A stretch of DNA of 64,000 nucleotides, from assembly GCF_001685485.1 (NCBI RefSeq), contig NZ_BDEL01000001.1, positions 989,501-1,053,500 on the forward strand, read 5' to 3'. The notes beneath the pieces were generated by a model. It was not told where the DNA came from, made no database searches, and saw only the letters and a list, made by a program, of their open reading frames with translations. Source of the DNA: Formosa haliotis. Its GTDB lineage: Bacteria; Bacteroidota; Bacteroidia; Flavobacteriales; Flavobacteriaceae. This document shows positions 17,353 to 26,039 of the stretch, piece after piece (the first letter of the stretch is position 1; every line of letters begins with the position of its first letter). Position numbers and translations under genes: made by a program.

Positions 17353-18486
17353 TTAGTTTAGTAAGCTTAGATCTGCAATTCCTGATACTTCGGTAGATAA
17401 TTCTCCTAACCAGCCCATATCGGCTTGAACTCCTGTTTGAATTTTAATAAAATCGATACCTTGAAGTGACACAGAATTCCCTTCGGCATCGATAGCATCG
17501 GCAATATCAATTTCATCTCCCCCGGTCGTATTATCGCCATAACCATAGTCGTAAGCCGCACTTGTAATCCAAGACGGATTACTCATATCTATATTAGTAT
17601 CTGGCAGCATAGTCCCCGTAAGTGTATAAGATTCTGCTGTAATCCATTCTGGATAATAGGCTTGAGAATGGAACATATTTTTAACCACAGCTCCTGTATT
17701 ACCTTCACTATCTTCCCAAGCAACATCATCGTCGGCCGTAGCTGGTTTAAAGTAAGTTACACTATAATTGCGTTTTGTATCTTCTAAATCGTGACCACTA
17801 CCTTTAATCTCGTACCAAGTATCGTCTGCTAAACCATTGGCATTTTCGTCTTGCATTACCCAAATAATTCCAGGTTCAGAAAATGTTGGCAATGCATTTC
17901 CGTAAACAATAAAGTCTTTTTCATTTTCAGAATTTAAAACCGTATGGTCGAATCCTAACGTGATGGAACCACCCCAAGCTCCTAAACTTACCAGGCCATT
18001 TTTTCCGTTTAACACTCCTTCTGCACTTTCTAAATTCCCTGGGCTTTTATTTATAAATTGCCCTGGTGCTGGTAAAAATTCGAATAAATCCGTAACATAG
18101 GCTTTACTGTCTGGAGTTGTAGGGCGAATAAGTGCAGCGACTGAAATATTATAGTCGAAAACAAATTCACCAGCATCATTAGACGCACGGTATGTTAGCT
18201 CGTATTCTCCAGAAGTTTCAGGCATAAACTCGTACGTACCTACCGAAGACACTAAACTGTCTCCAATAGTCCATGCACTAGAATAAACTGCATCATTTAG
18301 GTTGATAGCTTCAAAATTCAGGGTTTCTCCCATAGTCATTTCAACAGCCTGTGTGTCTACCGTCATGCCTACTTCTGGTGCTAAAATAGGATCGTCGTTA
18401 TTGTCTTTAGAACATGAAAAAAATAATGCCGCACATCCTAATACTAAGGCAGCATATTTACTCTTAAAAAAATTGAATTGTTTCAT
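17353..18486 (-). CDS. Cell-surface lipoprotein of the B12 operon with PKD-like domain
   Basis: A 377-residue lipoprotein with Cys25 (FFSC) and a following SKDNNDD stretch. Residues 38-115 form a PKD/Ig-like domain (TMGETLNFEAINL, SGEYELTYRASNDAGEF). The C-terminal 240 residues are rich in Trp, Tyr and Asp and include WVMQDENANGLADDTWYEIK. I do not recognise a catalytic motif. It lies 13 bases after the first BtuG-like gene in a cobalamin-riboswitch operon, so a B12-binding or receptor-accessory role, perhaps like BtuH, is plausible but inferred. Confidence 0.65.
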   Translation of the reverse strand: MKQFNFFKSKYAALVLGCAALFFSCSKDNNDDPILAPEVGMTVDTQAVEMTMGETLNFEAINLNDAVYSSAWTIGDSLVSSVGTYEFMPETSGEYELTYRASNDAGEFVFDYNISVAALIRPTTPDSKAYVTDLFEFLPAPGQFINKSPGNLESAEGVLNGKNGLVSLGAWGGSITLGFDHTVLNSENEKDFIVYGNALPTFSEPGIIWVMQDENANGLADDTWYEIKGSGHDLEDTKRNYSVTYFKPATADDDVAWEDSEGNTGAVVKNMFHSQAYYPEWITAESYTLTGTMLPDTNIDMSNPSWITSAAYDYGYGDNTTGGDEIDIADAIDAEGNSVSLQGIDFIKIQTGVQADMGWLGELSTEVSGIADLSLLN

Positions 18487-18499
18487 AGGTATTTATATA

Positions 18500-19636
18500 T
18501 TAATGTTGATTAACAAATTGAATTTTGGCAGGAATATCGCCAGTTTGTACTTTCCATTTATATTCTCCATTCTTATCGAAGCAGTACAAATCTCCAGGGG
18601 TTACATAATCTTTGGCATCGGTAATGTAAATGTCTTCTGTGTCTGGGTTTATAGCGATCCCGTATGGGATTTGAATGAGTTCATCGTTGCCTTCTGCAAG
18701 AAAAGAATCTTCTAAAATGGTTTCTGTTTTTGTATCTATCGCGTCATAGGAAATGGTATTTTTTCCTGTAAAATAATTGAATTCGGTGCTGTAGATGTAA
18801 GCCGTATCGTTATGGATAACCATATTGCTAACCGCAAGATCGAAAGTCTTTTTTACCGTTTCGGTTTTGGTGTCTACTACAAAAAGTTTCGATGGTGTTT
18901 CAAAATAATCTCCTCTCGAGGACACGTATAAATCGCCTTCACTATCCATTTTTAAGCGGTGCAGATTGATGGCCACTTCAATACGATTGGTTTCAGTAAA
19001 ACTTGGAATATCGATAACCGAAATAGTCGATTCGTAATTGGGCGGACTATATCCTCCAGAATTAGCTACATAAATTTTATTATTATAAGCGACTAATTCT
19101 TCAGGTTGTCTCCCTACATCCACTTTTCGGATAACACTTAAACTTGTGGTATCTATTTCGTTTACCTGCCCTAGTGGTGCACTGGGATCGCCAATAGTTC
19201 CTAAATAGGTGCTTAAATAGGCTTTCCCTTCGTAAAAGGTAATGTAGCGGCAATTATCAACATTTATTTGCTTTAATTTTACGCCAGTATTTACATCTAA
19301 AACTTCTACTTTATTAGATGCATTTACTACGATATACATTTTAGAACCATATATTCCAATATCGTTTGCAACATCTCCTAAACCTCCTACTTCTGATGGA
19401 TTTGCACTTTTAAAACGTTCTCTTTTATATTCGCCCGTTTCAAAATCCATATAATCTAAGGAGGCTTTATTCATAAACATATTACCTTCGTTTATAAGGT
19501 AAAATCCTTTTAAGGCAGTGTCTGTGTCGTCGGGTAACTCCGGCGTTTGTGGATCTTCATCTGTAGGAATAGGATCTTCTGTTCGGCAGGAACTTAAAAC
19601 TAAAATGGTGGCAAAAAGGAGGACATAAGTTTTCAT
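18500..19636 (-). CDS. YncE/DUF5074-type surface lipoprotein, BtuG-like
   Basis: A 378-residue lipoprotein with Cys17 (LSSC) and an Asp/Pro-rich linker (DEDPQTPELPDDTD). The mature part is a seven-blade-like beta-propeller with repeated segments such as KMYIVVNASNKVEVLDVNTG, KIYVANSGG and DLYVSSRGD. This layout, directly after a BtuB-like receptor, is that of BtuG, the surface lipoprotein that lids BtuB and hands over cobalamin. The gap to the receptor gene is 16 bases. Ligand binding itself is not visible in the sequence. Confidence 0.75.
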   Translation of the reverse strand: MKTYVLLFATILVLSSCRTEDPIPTDEDPQTPELPDDTDTALKGFYLINEGNMFMNKASLDYMDFETGEYKRERFKSANPSEVGGLGDVANDIGIYGSKMYIVVNASNKVEVLDVNTGVKLKQINVDNCRYITFYEGKAYLSTYLGTIGDPSAPLGQVNEIDTTSLSVIRKVDVGRQPEELVAYNNKIYVANSGGYSPPNYESTISVIDIPSFTETNRIEVAINLHRLKMDSEGDLYVSSRGDYFETPSKLFVVDTKTETVKKTFDLAVSNMVIHNDTAYIYSTEFNYFTGKNTISYDAIDTKTETILEDSFLAEGNDELIQIPYGIAINPDTEDIYITDAKDYVTPGDLYCFDKNGEYKWKVQTGDIPAKIQFVNQH

Positions 19637-19652
19637 TGGTACGTATTAAAAT

Positions 19653-21716
19653 TTAAAGTTTATAATTAAGTGTAAAGCGATACGATCGCCCTGGCATGGG
19701 GAAATTTCGTATCACATCGTATTGCTGATCTAAGAGATTATTAATTTCTATACCCAACAGAAGTGGGTTTTTAAACCATTTAAAACCGTAAGTAAGCGAC
19801 ATATCATGCGTATACCAGGGTTGTAAATAATTTGAGGCAATGTTTGCTTTTTGACTATATCGACTCCCAGTATATATAAAACTGTAATTTAAATTGAATG
19901 CTTTATAGGCCGCCATAACCGTGGCGCTTCCACTATGCAAAGGGATATAAGGAATTTGATGACCATAACTGTTACTATTTGGGGTAACATCTACCGCGTG
20001 CTGATAGGCATAATTAAGCATCGCGGAAAGGTCGACACGCGATGAAATTTTTACAGAAGATTTTAATCCGAGTTCTAGTCCAGTAGTTTCTACTTTTCCT
20101 AAATTAAGCATCATCCACCTAAACAAATTAGCCCCAGGCACAGCAACTATTTTGTCTGTAATCCAAACTTTATACACATCGGCTTGAACTTCAAAAAAGT
20201 AATTAGATCCTGAATGTTGATACGAAAATCCGAAATCTATTTGTTCAGAATTTTCAGGTCTTAAAAACGTATTTCCAACAAAAGTGTAATACAAATCGTT
20301 AAAAGTTGGCATTCTAAAAATATTCTTATAAAAAGCTCTTAATCGGAAATCTGAATTTTTAAAAGGTTGTAAATTGATTAAAAATGAAGGTGAAAATTTT
20401 TGAAAATCGTCTGCCGATTCGTAGGCCTGAACTGTTTCATTCACTGTTGTGCTCAAGACACTTAATTGCAGATTTAAACGTTTAAAACGAAGGTTGCTGG
20501 CTAGAGCGTTTAACATTGAAAATCGTTTGGGATAAGCAAACCTGTACAAATTGGCATCTAGAGTATTTTCTTCGAAATCTGAAGCTAAAGACAGCTCCCA
20601 ATACGGTTTTAACTGAACCGTATTTACTAGAGAGGTATAATATTTTTTTTGATGGTACTGATTATCTAATATCCCATCTAACGAAACGATTTCCGGATCG
20701 ACATAACGCGTAAAATCTGTTTCATACTTAGCTCTAATAACAAAAAAATAAGCATCGTTAACCTGATATTTATATTCCCCTTGAATAAAATTATTTTTAT
20801 CCCAAAGGCGTTGTGGCCGTGTAAACCGATTGGCTACAATAGCTCCAGGCAAACCACGCTCGGAATTAAAATAATAGTATTTTATATACCAACTCGATTT
20901 AGAAGAAGGGTTTCCGTATAAACCTGCTTCTACCCGATGCGATTTGATGTCTGCGTTTTTTCGAACAGCTGTCGTATCGTAGCTGCCATTGGTATATCTG
21001 AACTTATATTCGCCATCGGCAGAAACCAATTCCGAACTTATTCGCGTCGCTATTTTATCGCTTAACCGATAATCGAAGGAAAATGACGGATTAAACAAGC
21101 CAAAAGAGCCTGTTTTTAGAGTGACATCTGCGTCGTACTTTTTAGTAGCGTCCGTATTAGGCCCTTTAGATTTTAAGTATATACTGTTGGCAGAAGCATA
21201 GCCATTCGCCGATAAATCCAGATCGGTTTTTTGTCCCTGATACAAGCTTACTTGTTCCATATTATTTAAGGAATACTTCCCCAGATCGACCTGTCCGTTT
21301 TGAGCATTTCCTAAGCGAACACCATCGTAAAACACCCCTGTATGCTGCGAACCCATACTACGGATGTTTACAGTTTTTATGCCGCCAACCCCGCCATAAT
21401 CTTTTAATTGTACACCACTAAAATACCGAATGGCATCGGCCACATTTAAACTATTTAAGCGCTGTAAAGTGGCACCATCTAAAGTTTGTACGGGAGCTGG
21501 AGACACGTGCTTTTTATACTGCGTAGCATTGTATTTTAAAACCACTTCGTTAAGGGTAGTTGCAGAAATACTATCCTGTTCTTGTGCCCAACAAGACATA
21601 GAAAAGCAGCAGACTAAATAGCCCGTGAAACCAATACCTAAAAACGATTTTAAAAACGCCACCTCAATTAATTTTGCACCAACGAGGATGGCTTGGCCAA
21701 GCATAACTATGGCCAT
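19653..21716 (-). CDS. btuB: TonB-dependent vitamin B12 receptor, BtuB-like
   Basis: An outer-membrane beta-barrel that would import cobalamin using TonB energy. A plug domain follows the signal peptide (PAPVQTLDGATLQRLNSLNVADAIRYF, VNIRSMGSQHTGVFYDGVRL). The barrel follows and ends NNLLDQQYDVIRNFPMPGRSYRFTLNYKL, the family C-terminus. The frame opens at 21716, but the first 18 residues do not fit a signal peptide. A GTG at 21662 would begin directly at a good one (AFLKSFLGIG to WAQ), so the mature start may be there. It is the first gene behind a cobalamin riboswitch, which supports the substrate. Confidence 0.88.
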   Translation of the reverse strand: MAIVMLGQAILVGAKLIEVAFLKSFLGIGFTGYLVCCFSMSCWAQEQDSISATTLNEVVLKYNATQYKKHVSPAPVQTLDGATLQRLNSLNVADAIRYFSGVQLKDYGGVGGIKTVNIRSMGSQHTGVFYDGVRLGNAQNGQVDLGKYSLNNMEQVSLYQGQKTDLDLSANGYASANSIYLKSKGPNTDATKKYDADVTLKTGSFGLFNPSFSFDYRLSDKIATRISSELVSADGEYKFRYTNGSYDTTAVRKNADIKSHRVEAGLYGNPSSKSSWYIKYYYFNSERGLPGAIVANRFTRPQRLWDKNNFIQGEYKYQVNDAYFFVIRAKYETDFTRYVDPEIVSLDGILDNQYHQKKYYTSLVNTVQLKPYWELSLASDFEENTLDANLYRFAYPKRFSMLNALASNLRFKRLNLQLSVLSTTVNETVQAYESADDFQKFSPSFLINLQPFKNSDFRLRAFYKNIFRMPTFNDLYYTFVGNTFLRPENSEQIDFGFSYQHSGSNYFFEVQADVYKVWITDKIVAVPGANLFRWMMLNLGKVETTGLELGLKSSVKISSRVDLSAMLNYAYQHAVDVTPNSNSYGHQIPYIPLHSGSATVMAAYKAFNLNYSFIYTGSRYSQKANIASNYLQPWYTHDMSLTYGFKWFKNPLLLGIEINNLLDQQYDVIRNFPMPGRSYRFTLNYKL

Positions 21717-21784
21717 TCCAATAGAGAAGAATGGTAAAATCCTAATCCCAGCTTTTATCCCCGAAAGCTATTTGAATTACTAGA

Positions 21785-21950
21785 AAATGGCAGGTCTTCT
21801 GACTTACTCCTTCCACCTGGCCTTCCCATTCTATTGAATAGTGACCGTAAATTAGGCTTCCGTTAAGAGCTTACAGCTGCGGGACAGTTCCGGATTTTCA
21901 CCGAATTCCCTTTTAATGTATGCGTTAAAAAACGCAACAACCATTATCCT
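21785..21950 (-). promoter_or_regulatory. Cobalamin riboswitch
   Basis: On the minus strand the element carries the core of the class: GGGAATTCGGTGAAAATCC, then CCCGCAGCTGTAAGC, then GGGAAGGCC, and at the 3' side AGTCAGAAGACCTGCC (B12 box). The element ends about 70 bases before the first ATG of the btuB-like gene. Binding of adenosyl- or other cobalamin would shut down the operon. The 5' limit is approximate. Confidence 0.93.
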
Positions 21951-22289
21951 TTTTTAAATTTTAAAGAGCAAATCTAATCAAATATTTATAGAACAAACCA
22001 TCTAAATTTGTCCGCCATATTATTAAATTTATTTTTAAACTAATTTTATTTCACTTTTTTTAAGCTTCAAAATTTTGTTTAAAACTGCGACAAATGTAAC
22101 CGCTAAAAATGTAGATATTCATGACTTTTGTCATGTATAAGATTTATAATTTTAAAGTTGATTTTTTTAAAATTGGTATTGAATTATAGCATGAAATACC
22201 ATCTAACCATATGCAATTCATACTGAATAGAATTCTATTCTTCAGATGATTGAAGTATTCAAAAAAACACGCCTAGTAAAGGAAAAAAT
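21951..22289. other. AT-rich upstream region of the B12 operon
   Basis: No gene is supported. It contains a possible leftward -7 box CAAATGTA at 22091-22098 (TACATTTG on the minus strand), an inverted repeat CATGAC-TTTT-GTCATG at 22120-22135 and a 16-bp perfect palindrome GAATAGAATTCTATTC at 22225-22240 just past the end of pssA. Confidence 0.6.
22091..22098 (-). promoter_or_regulatory. Candidate -7 box for the B12 riboswitch transcript
   Basis: It reads TACATTTG on the minus strand, matching TAnnTTTG. It lies about 140 bases upstream of the riboswitch core. The inverted repeat at 22120-22135 would overlap the region between the -7 and -33 sites. Confidence 0.4.
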
Positions 22290-23054
22290 TTAATACGACC
22301 CTTTAATAACCACATCTAGCATAGACATGGCTACATACGTAAGTATAATAATAGGAATCGCTGCAAATTTTAAAACAATAAGCAATACAATACTTATTAT
22401 TAAAAAGATATAACGAATGGCATTGGGTTTAAAATCGAACGATTTAAATTTTAAGGCAAAAAGTACAATAGGTGCATTTAATAAAATGGTACTTGTAATA
22501 GTTAAAGCTATTAAAAACCCTTGATTCATGATAATGGCATTTACCATTTCGTTAGGTTGTAATTCTAAAATTAACGGTAACGAAATAATTAATAAGGTAT
22601 TTGCTGGAGTTGGTAAGCCTTTAAAATAGTCTTGCTGTTCTTCATCTAAATTGAATTTTGCTAAGCGATATGCCGACGATAAGGTTATAAAAAAACCAAT
22701 AACAGGTAATACCGATGGCATAATGGCATCGCCACTAAAATAGGCATTCCACGATCCTTCATCGGTAACCATTTCTGGTCTTTGCATGCTTAAACTTAAT
22801 AATTTATACATCACTATACCAGGAACAACGCCGCTGGTAACCATATCGGCCAAAGAGTCTAATTGCAAGCCTAGTTCTGAAGACACTTTTAATTTTCGTG
22901 CTGCAAAACCGTCGAAAAAATCAAAAAAGATACCACCAAATACAAAGGCTGCTGCCGCTATAAAATGACTATGAGTCGCGAAGATTACAGCTATACATCC
23001 ACAAAATAAATTCAGTAAAGTAAGGGCGTTTGGAATGTGGTTTTTAATCGACAT
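22290..23054 (-). CDS. pssA: CDP-diacylglycerol--serine O-phosphatidyltransferase
   Basis: Makes phosphatidylserine from CDP-diacylglycerol and serine, the precursor of phosphatidylethanolamine. The CDP-alcohol phosphotransferase motif is seen as DGFAARKLKVSSELGLQLDSLAD, spread as D-G-x2-A-R-x8-G-x3-D-x3-D. It has about eight hydrophobic segments. The frame is open to 23126, but the ATG at 23054 (MSIKNHIPNALTLLNLFCGC) matches the usual family start and gives 254 residues. Confidence 0.92.
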   Translation of the reverse strand: MSIKNHIPNALTLLNLFCGCIAVIFATHSHFIAAAAFVFGGIFFDFFDGFAARKLKVSSELGLQLDSLADMVTSGVVPGIVMYKLLSLSMQRPEMVTDEGSWNAYFSGDAIMPSVLPVIGFFITLSSAYRLAKFNLDEEQQDYFKGLPTPANTLLIISLPLILELQPNEMVNAIIMNQGFLIALTITSTILLNAPIVLFALKFKSFDFKPNAIRYIFLIISIVLLIVLKFAAIPIIILTYVAMSMLDVVIKGSY

Positions 23055-23269
23055 ATTTAAAGTTAGTTTTTGTAAAAAAACAAAGAAATAAGGTGTAAAA
23101 CAAGGCCCTTTGTAAAAATAACACAATAAGATATCATTTTGTAAGTTACATATTTGGTCTGTTTATTATATGAACCGACTTTATAAACTGATTTGCAACC
23201 GAAAGAGAATGCAGAAAATAAAGTTTTTTACCCAATAAAATTATCTGCATATTTGTAAAAAATTTAGCA

Positions 23270-24343
23270 TTGAGAATCCTTTTCACTATCCTATGTGTAT
23301 TCCTTACGGCCTCGGTATTTAGCCAAGCTGCGAGAAAATACTCCAACGAATTTATGAATATTGGAGTAGATGCAGCCGCTTTGGGGATGAGCCACTCGGT
23401 TACGGCACAAACTGCCGATGTAAATTCAGGATATTGGAATCCCGCAGGATTAATTCATTTAGAAGATAATCAGCTCGCTTTAATGCACTCCAGCTATTTT
23501 GCTAACATTGCAAATTACGATTATGCTGCATTTGCAATGCCTATAGATGATAGAAGCGCGGTTGGGATATCGTTAATACGTTTTGGTGTTGATGATATTT
23601 TAGACACTACACAATTAATTGACGATCAAGGAAATATTAATTACGACCGCATCCAGCTTTTTTCTACCGCCGATTACGGTGTAACCTTTTCGTATGCTAG
23701 ACAACCTGTTTTTCTTGAAGGTTTCAGCTATGGGGTAAATGCCAAAGTTATTCGTAGAATAATTGGAGATTTTGCCAATTCTTGGGGATTTGGTTTAGAT
23801 GCCGGAATTCAATACCAAACCAATTCTTGGAAGTTTGGTGTTATGGCCAGAGATATAACAACCACTTTTAATGCTTGGCAAATAGACGAAGATAAATTTC
23901 AAAATATTCAAGATGCCATAGGCGATCAAAATCAGGAGTTACCTGAAACCACAGAAATTACCATTCCTAAATTACAAATAGGAATTTCTAAAACGTTCAT
24001 TTTTAATTATGATTATGTATTAGAAACCGCTGTAGATTTACAAATGCGATTCGAGCAAAATAACGATATTTTTTCTACGGAAGTATTGAGTATTAACCCA
24101 TCGTTCGGATTTGAATTTGGGTATTTAGATATGGTGTATTTACGTGGTGGGATGGGTAATTTTCAGAATGAATTACAAATCGATAATACCGAGCAACTCA
24201 GCTTTCAACCTAGCTTAGGGGTTGGTTTTAAATATCAAGGGATACAGGTAGATTATGCCTTCACCGATATTGGCGACCAAAGTGTCGCTTTATACTCGAA
24301 TGTATTTTCATTAAAACTGGATTTTAGTATCTTTAGGCGATAA
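23270..24343 (+). CDS. PorV/PorQ family outer-membrane protein
   Basis: A 357-residue protein with a signal peptide (residues 1-19, ending VFSQ). The mature N-terminus contains FMNIGVDAAALGMSHSVTA and SGYWNPAGL, the signature of the PorV/PorQ (UPF0164-like) group of FadL-like 14-strand barrels. PorV helps the type IX secretion system deliver cargo to the surface; whether this member is T9SS-related or a general porin is not shown. The start is a TTG at 23270. Confidence 0.8.
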   Translation: MRILFTILCVFLTASVFSQAARKYSNEFMNIGVDAAALGMSHSVTAQTADVNSGYWNPAGLIHLEDNQLALMHSSYFANIANYDYAAFAMPIDDRSAVGISLIRFGVDDILDTTQLIDDQGNINYDRIQLFSTADYGVTFSYARQPVFLEGFSYGVNAKVIRRIIGDFANSWGFGLDAGIQYQTNSWKFGVMARDITTTFNAWQIDEDKFQNIQDAIGDQNQELPETTEITIPKLQIGISKTFIFNYDYVLETAVDLQMRFEQNNDIFSTEVLSINPSFGFEFGYLDMVYLRGGMGNFQNELQIDNTEQLSFQPSLGVGFKYQGIQVDYAFTDIGDQSVALYSNVFSLKLDFSIFRR

Positions 24344-24385
24344 TACACAGGATGTAAAAATCCTTTTAAATTCTGTTTTAACACT

Positions 24386-25984
24386 GTGAAACACCTACTT
24401 TTAGCCCTAGCAACGGGATTATTATTAGCCCTTGGCTGGCCCACTTATGGATTCCCTGTCTTACTTTTTGTCGCGTTTATCCCCTTACTTTATGTCGCTC
24501 ACGATATAAAAGTAAACGACACTTTAAAACGTAAAGGTTGGCGACTCTTTGGATTAGCATATTTATCATTCTTTATTTGGAATTTTATAACCACCAATTG
24601 GTTACAATATGCCGATGTTTTTGGAGCGAGTTTTGCCATTTTAGTGAACAGTTTATTAATGGCTTTACTTATATTACTGTACCAAGCAGTATCTAAACGT
24701 ACTACAGTAAATAAGGCCCTTTTATTTTTAATAACCCTATGGATTTCTTTTGAAAAACTACATTTAAATTGGGAGTTTTCTTGGCCTTGGCTAAACTTAG
24801 GAAATGCCTTTTCCGAATACCCAAAATGGATTCAATGGTACGAGTATACCGGAACTTTTGGCGGTACACTCTGGATCTGGATGGTAAATGTTATCCTTTT
24901 TAAAGCCTTTTTAAATTATTTTAAAACTTCTGAAAAAGGATTTTTAAAACGAGCCGCTGTACTTACCTCAGCAATCATTTGCATACCCATAATCTTTTCT
25001 GTGGTACGTTTTTATACCTATACCCCAGAAACAGAAACCATAGAAGCTGTTGTGCTTCAGCCCAACATCAATCCCTATACCGAGAAATACAATTCGACGA
25101 ATAAGCGGGTTGGAGATCTTTTACAAAGGTTGGCCAAAAAAAAACTTACTAAAAAAACAAATTTATTAGTCGCTCCCGAGACGGTGATGGCAGAAGGCTA
25201 TGGTGTAAATTTACCTAAATTTAATAGAAGCCCAGAGTTTTTTCAAGCTAAAGCTTTAGTGTACAGATATCCGGAATTAAATTATTTACTCGGTTTCCAA
25301 TTCTACCAAAAACACACCAATAAGGCCGATATTTTACCTACTTCAAATCAGTATAACGACCATTTGTGGATAGATTATTTTAATTCTGCCGCCTTAATTA
25401 ATTCCGATATTCAACCTAAAATTTATCACAAATCTAAGTTGGTTGTGGGCGTTGAAAACTTCCCGTACCAAAGTGTTTTAAAACCTATTATAGGAGATGC
25501 CATGTTAGACCTTGGTGGTACAGTGGCTATGAAAACCACCCAACATACGCGTACGGCTTTCAATATAAAAGACACAAATTATAAGGTTGCGCCTGTAATT
25601 TGCTACGAATCGGTTTACGGCGAATTTGTAACCGGATATGTAAGAAATGGTGCTAATATTTTAGCTATCATGACCAATGATGCCTGGTGGGGAAAGACCC
25701 AAGGCCACAAGCAACATTTAAGCTATGCCAAATTACGAGCTATTGAAACTCGGCGTGCCATTGCTAGAAGTGCCAATACGGGAATCTCAGCTTTTATTAG
25801 TCCAAAAGGAGAGTTATTACAAACTTTAGCCTATAACACCCAAGGCAGTCTAAAGGCAGAACTTCCGGTAAATACAAATCTGACATTCTATGTAAAGGCA
25901 GGCGATTATATAGCTAGAATAAGCATGTTTCTCGCGCTTGGTTTATTTATTATAACGTTTTTTAGCAGAAAAGCGAGGGGTTAA
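24386..25984 (+). CDS. lnt: Apolipoprotein N-acyltransferase
   Basis: Adds the third acyl chain to the N-terminal Cys of lipoproteins in the inner membrane. The first 220 residues hold several hydrophobic helices. The rest is a CN-hydrolase domain with the catalytic triad: Glu in LLVAPETVMAEG, Lys in HKSKLVVGVENFPYQ and Cys in VICYESVYGEF. The 532-residue length fits. It starts at a GTG (24386), 42 bases after the PorV/Q-like gene. The many lipoproteins in this window would be its substrates. Confidence 0.93.
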   Translation: MKHLLLALATGLLLALGWPTYGFPVLLFVAFIPLLYVAHDIKVNDTLKRKGWRLFGLAYLSFFIWNFITTNWLQYADVFGASFAILVNSLLMALLILLYQAVSKRTTVNKALLFLITLWISFEKLHLNWEFSWPWLNLGNAFSEYPKWIQWYEYTGTFGGTLWIWMVNVILFKAFLNYFKTSEKGFLKRAAVLTSAIICIPIIFSVVRFYTYTPETETIEAVVLQPNINPYTEKYNSTNKRVGDLLQRLAKKKLTKKTNLLVAPETVMAEGYGVNLPKFNRSPEFFQAKALVYRYPELNYLLGFQFYQKHTNKADILPTSNQYNDHLWIDYFNSAALINSDIQPKIYHKSKLVVGVENFPYQSVLKPIIGDAMLDLGGTVAMKTTQHTRTAFNIKDTNYKVAPVICYESVYGEFVTGYVRNGANILAIMTNDAWWGKTQGHKQHLSYAKLRAIETRRAIARSANTGISAFISPKGELLQTLAYNTQGSLKAELPVNTNLTFYVKAGDYIARISMFLALGLFIITFFSRKARG

Positions 25985-26039
25985 AATTTTTAACTATCTA
26001 CCTTTAAAAGTATTTCAGTTAACACTAAGTTTCAACCAC

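Noticed and set aside
21669..21783. A plus-strand TAATTTTG box followed by a 31-codon ORF opposite the start of the btuB-like gene
   Set aside because: The box and GAGG before the ATG look real in isolation, but the peptide has no family look and lies antisense to the leader of a well-supported gene. Probably chance.
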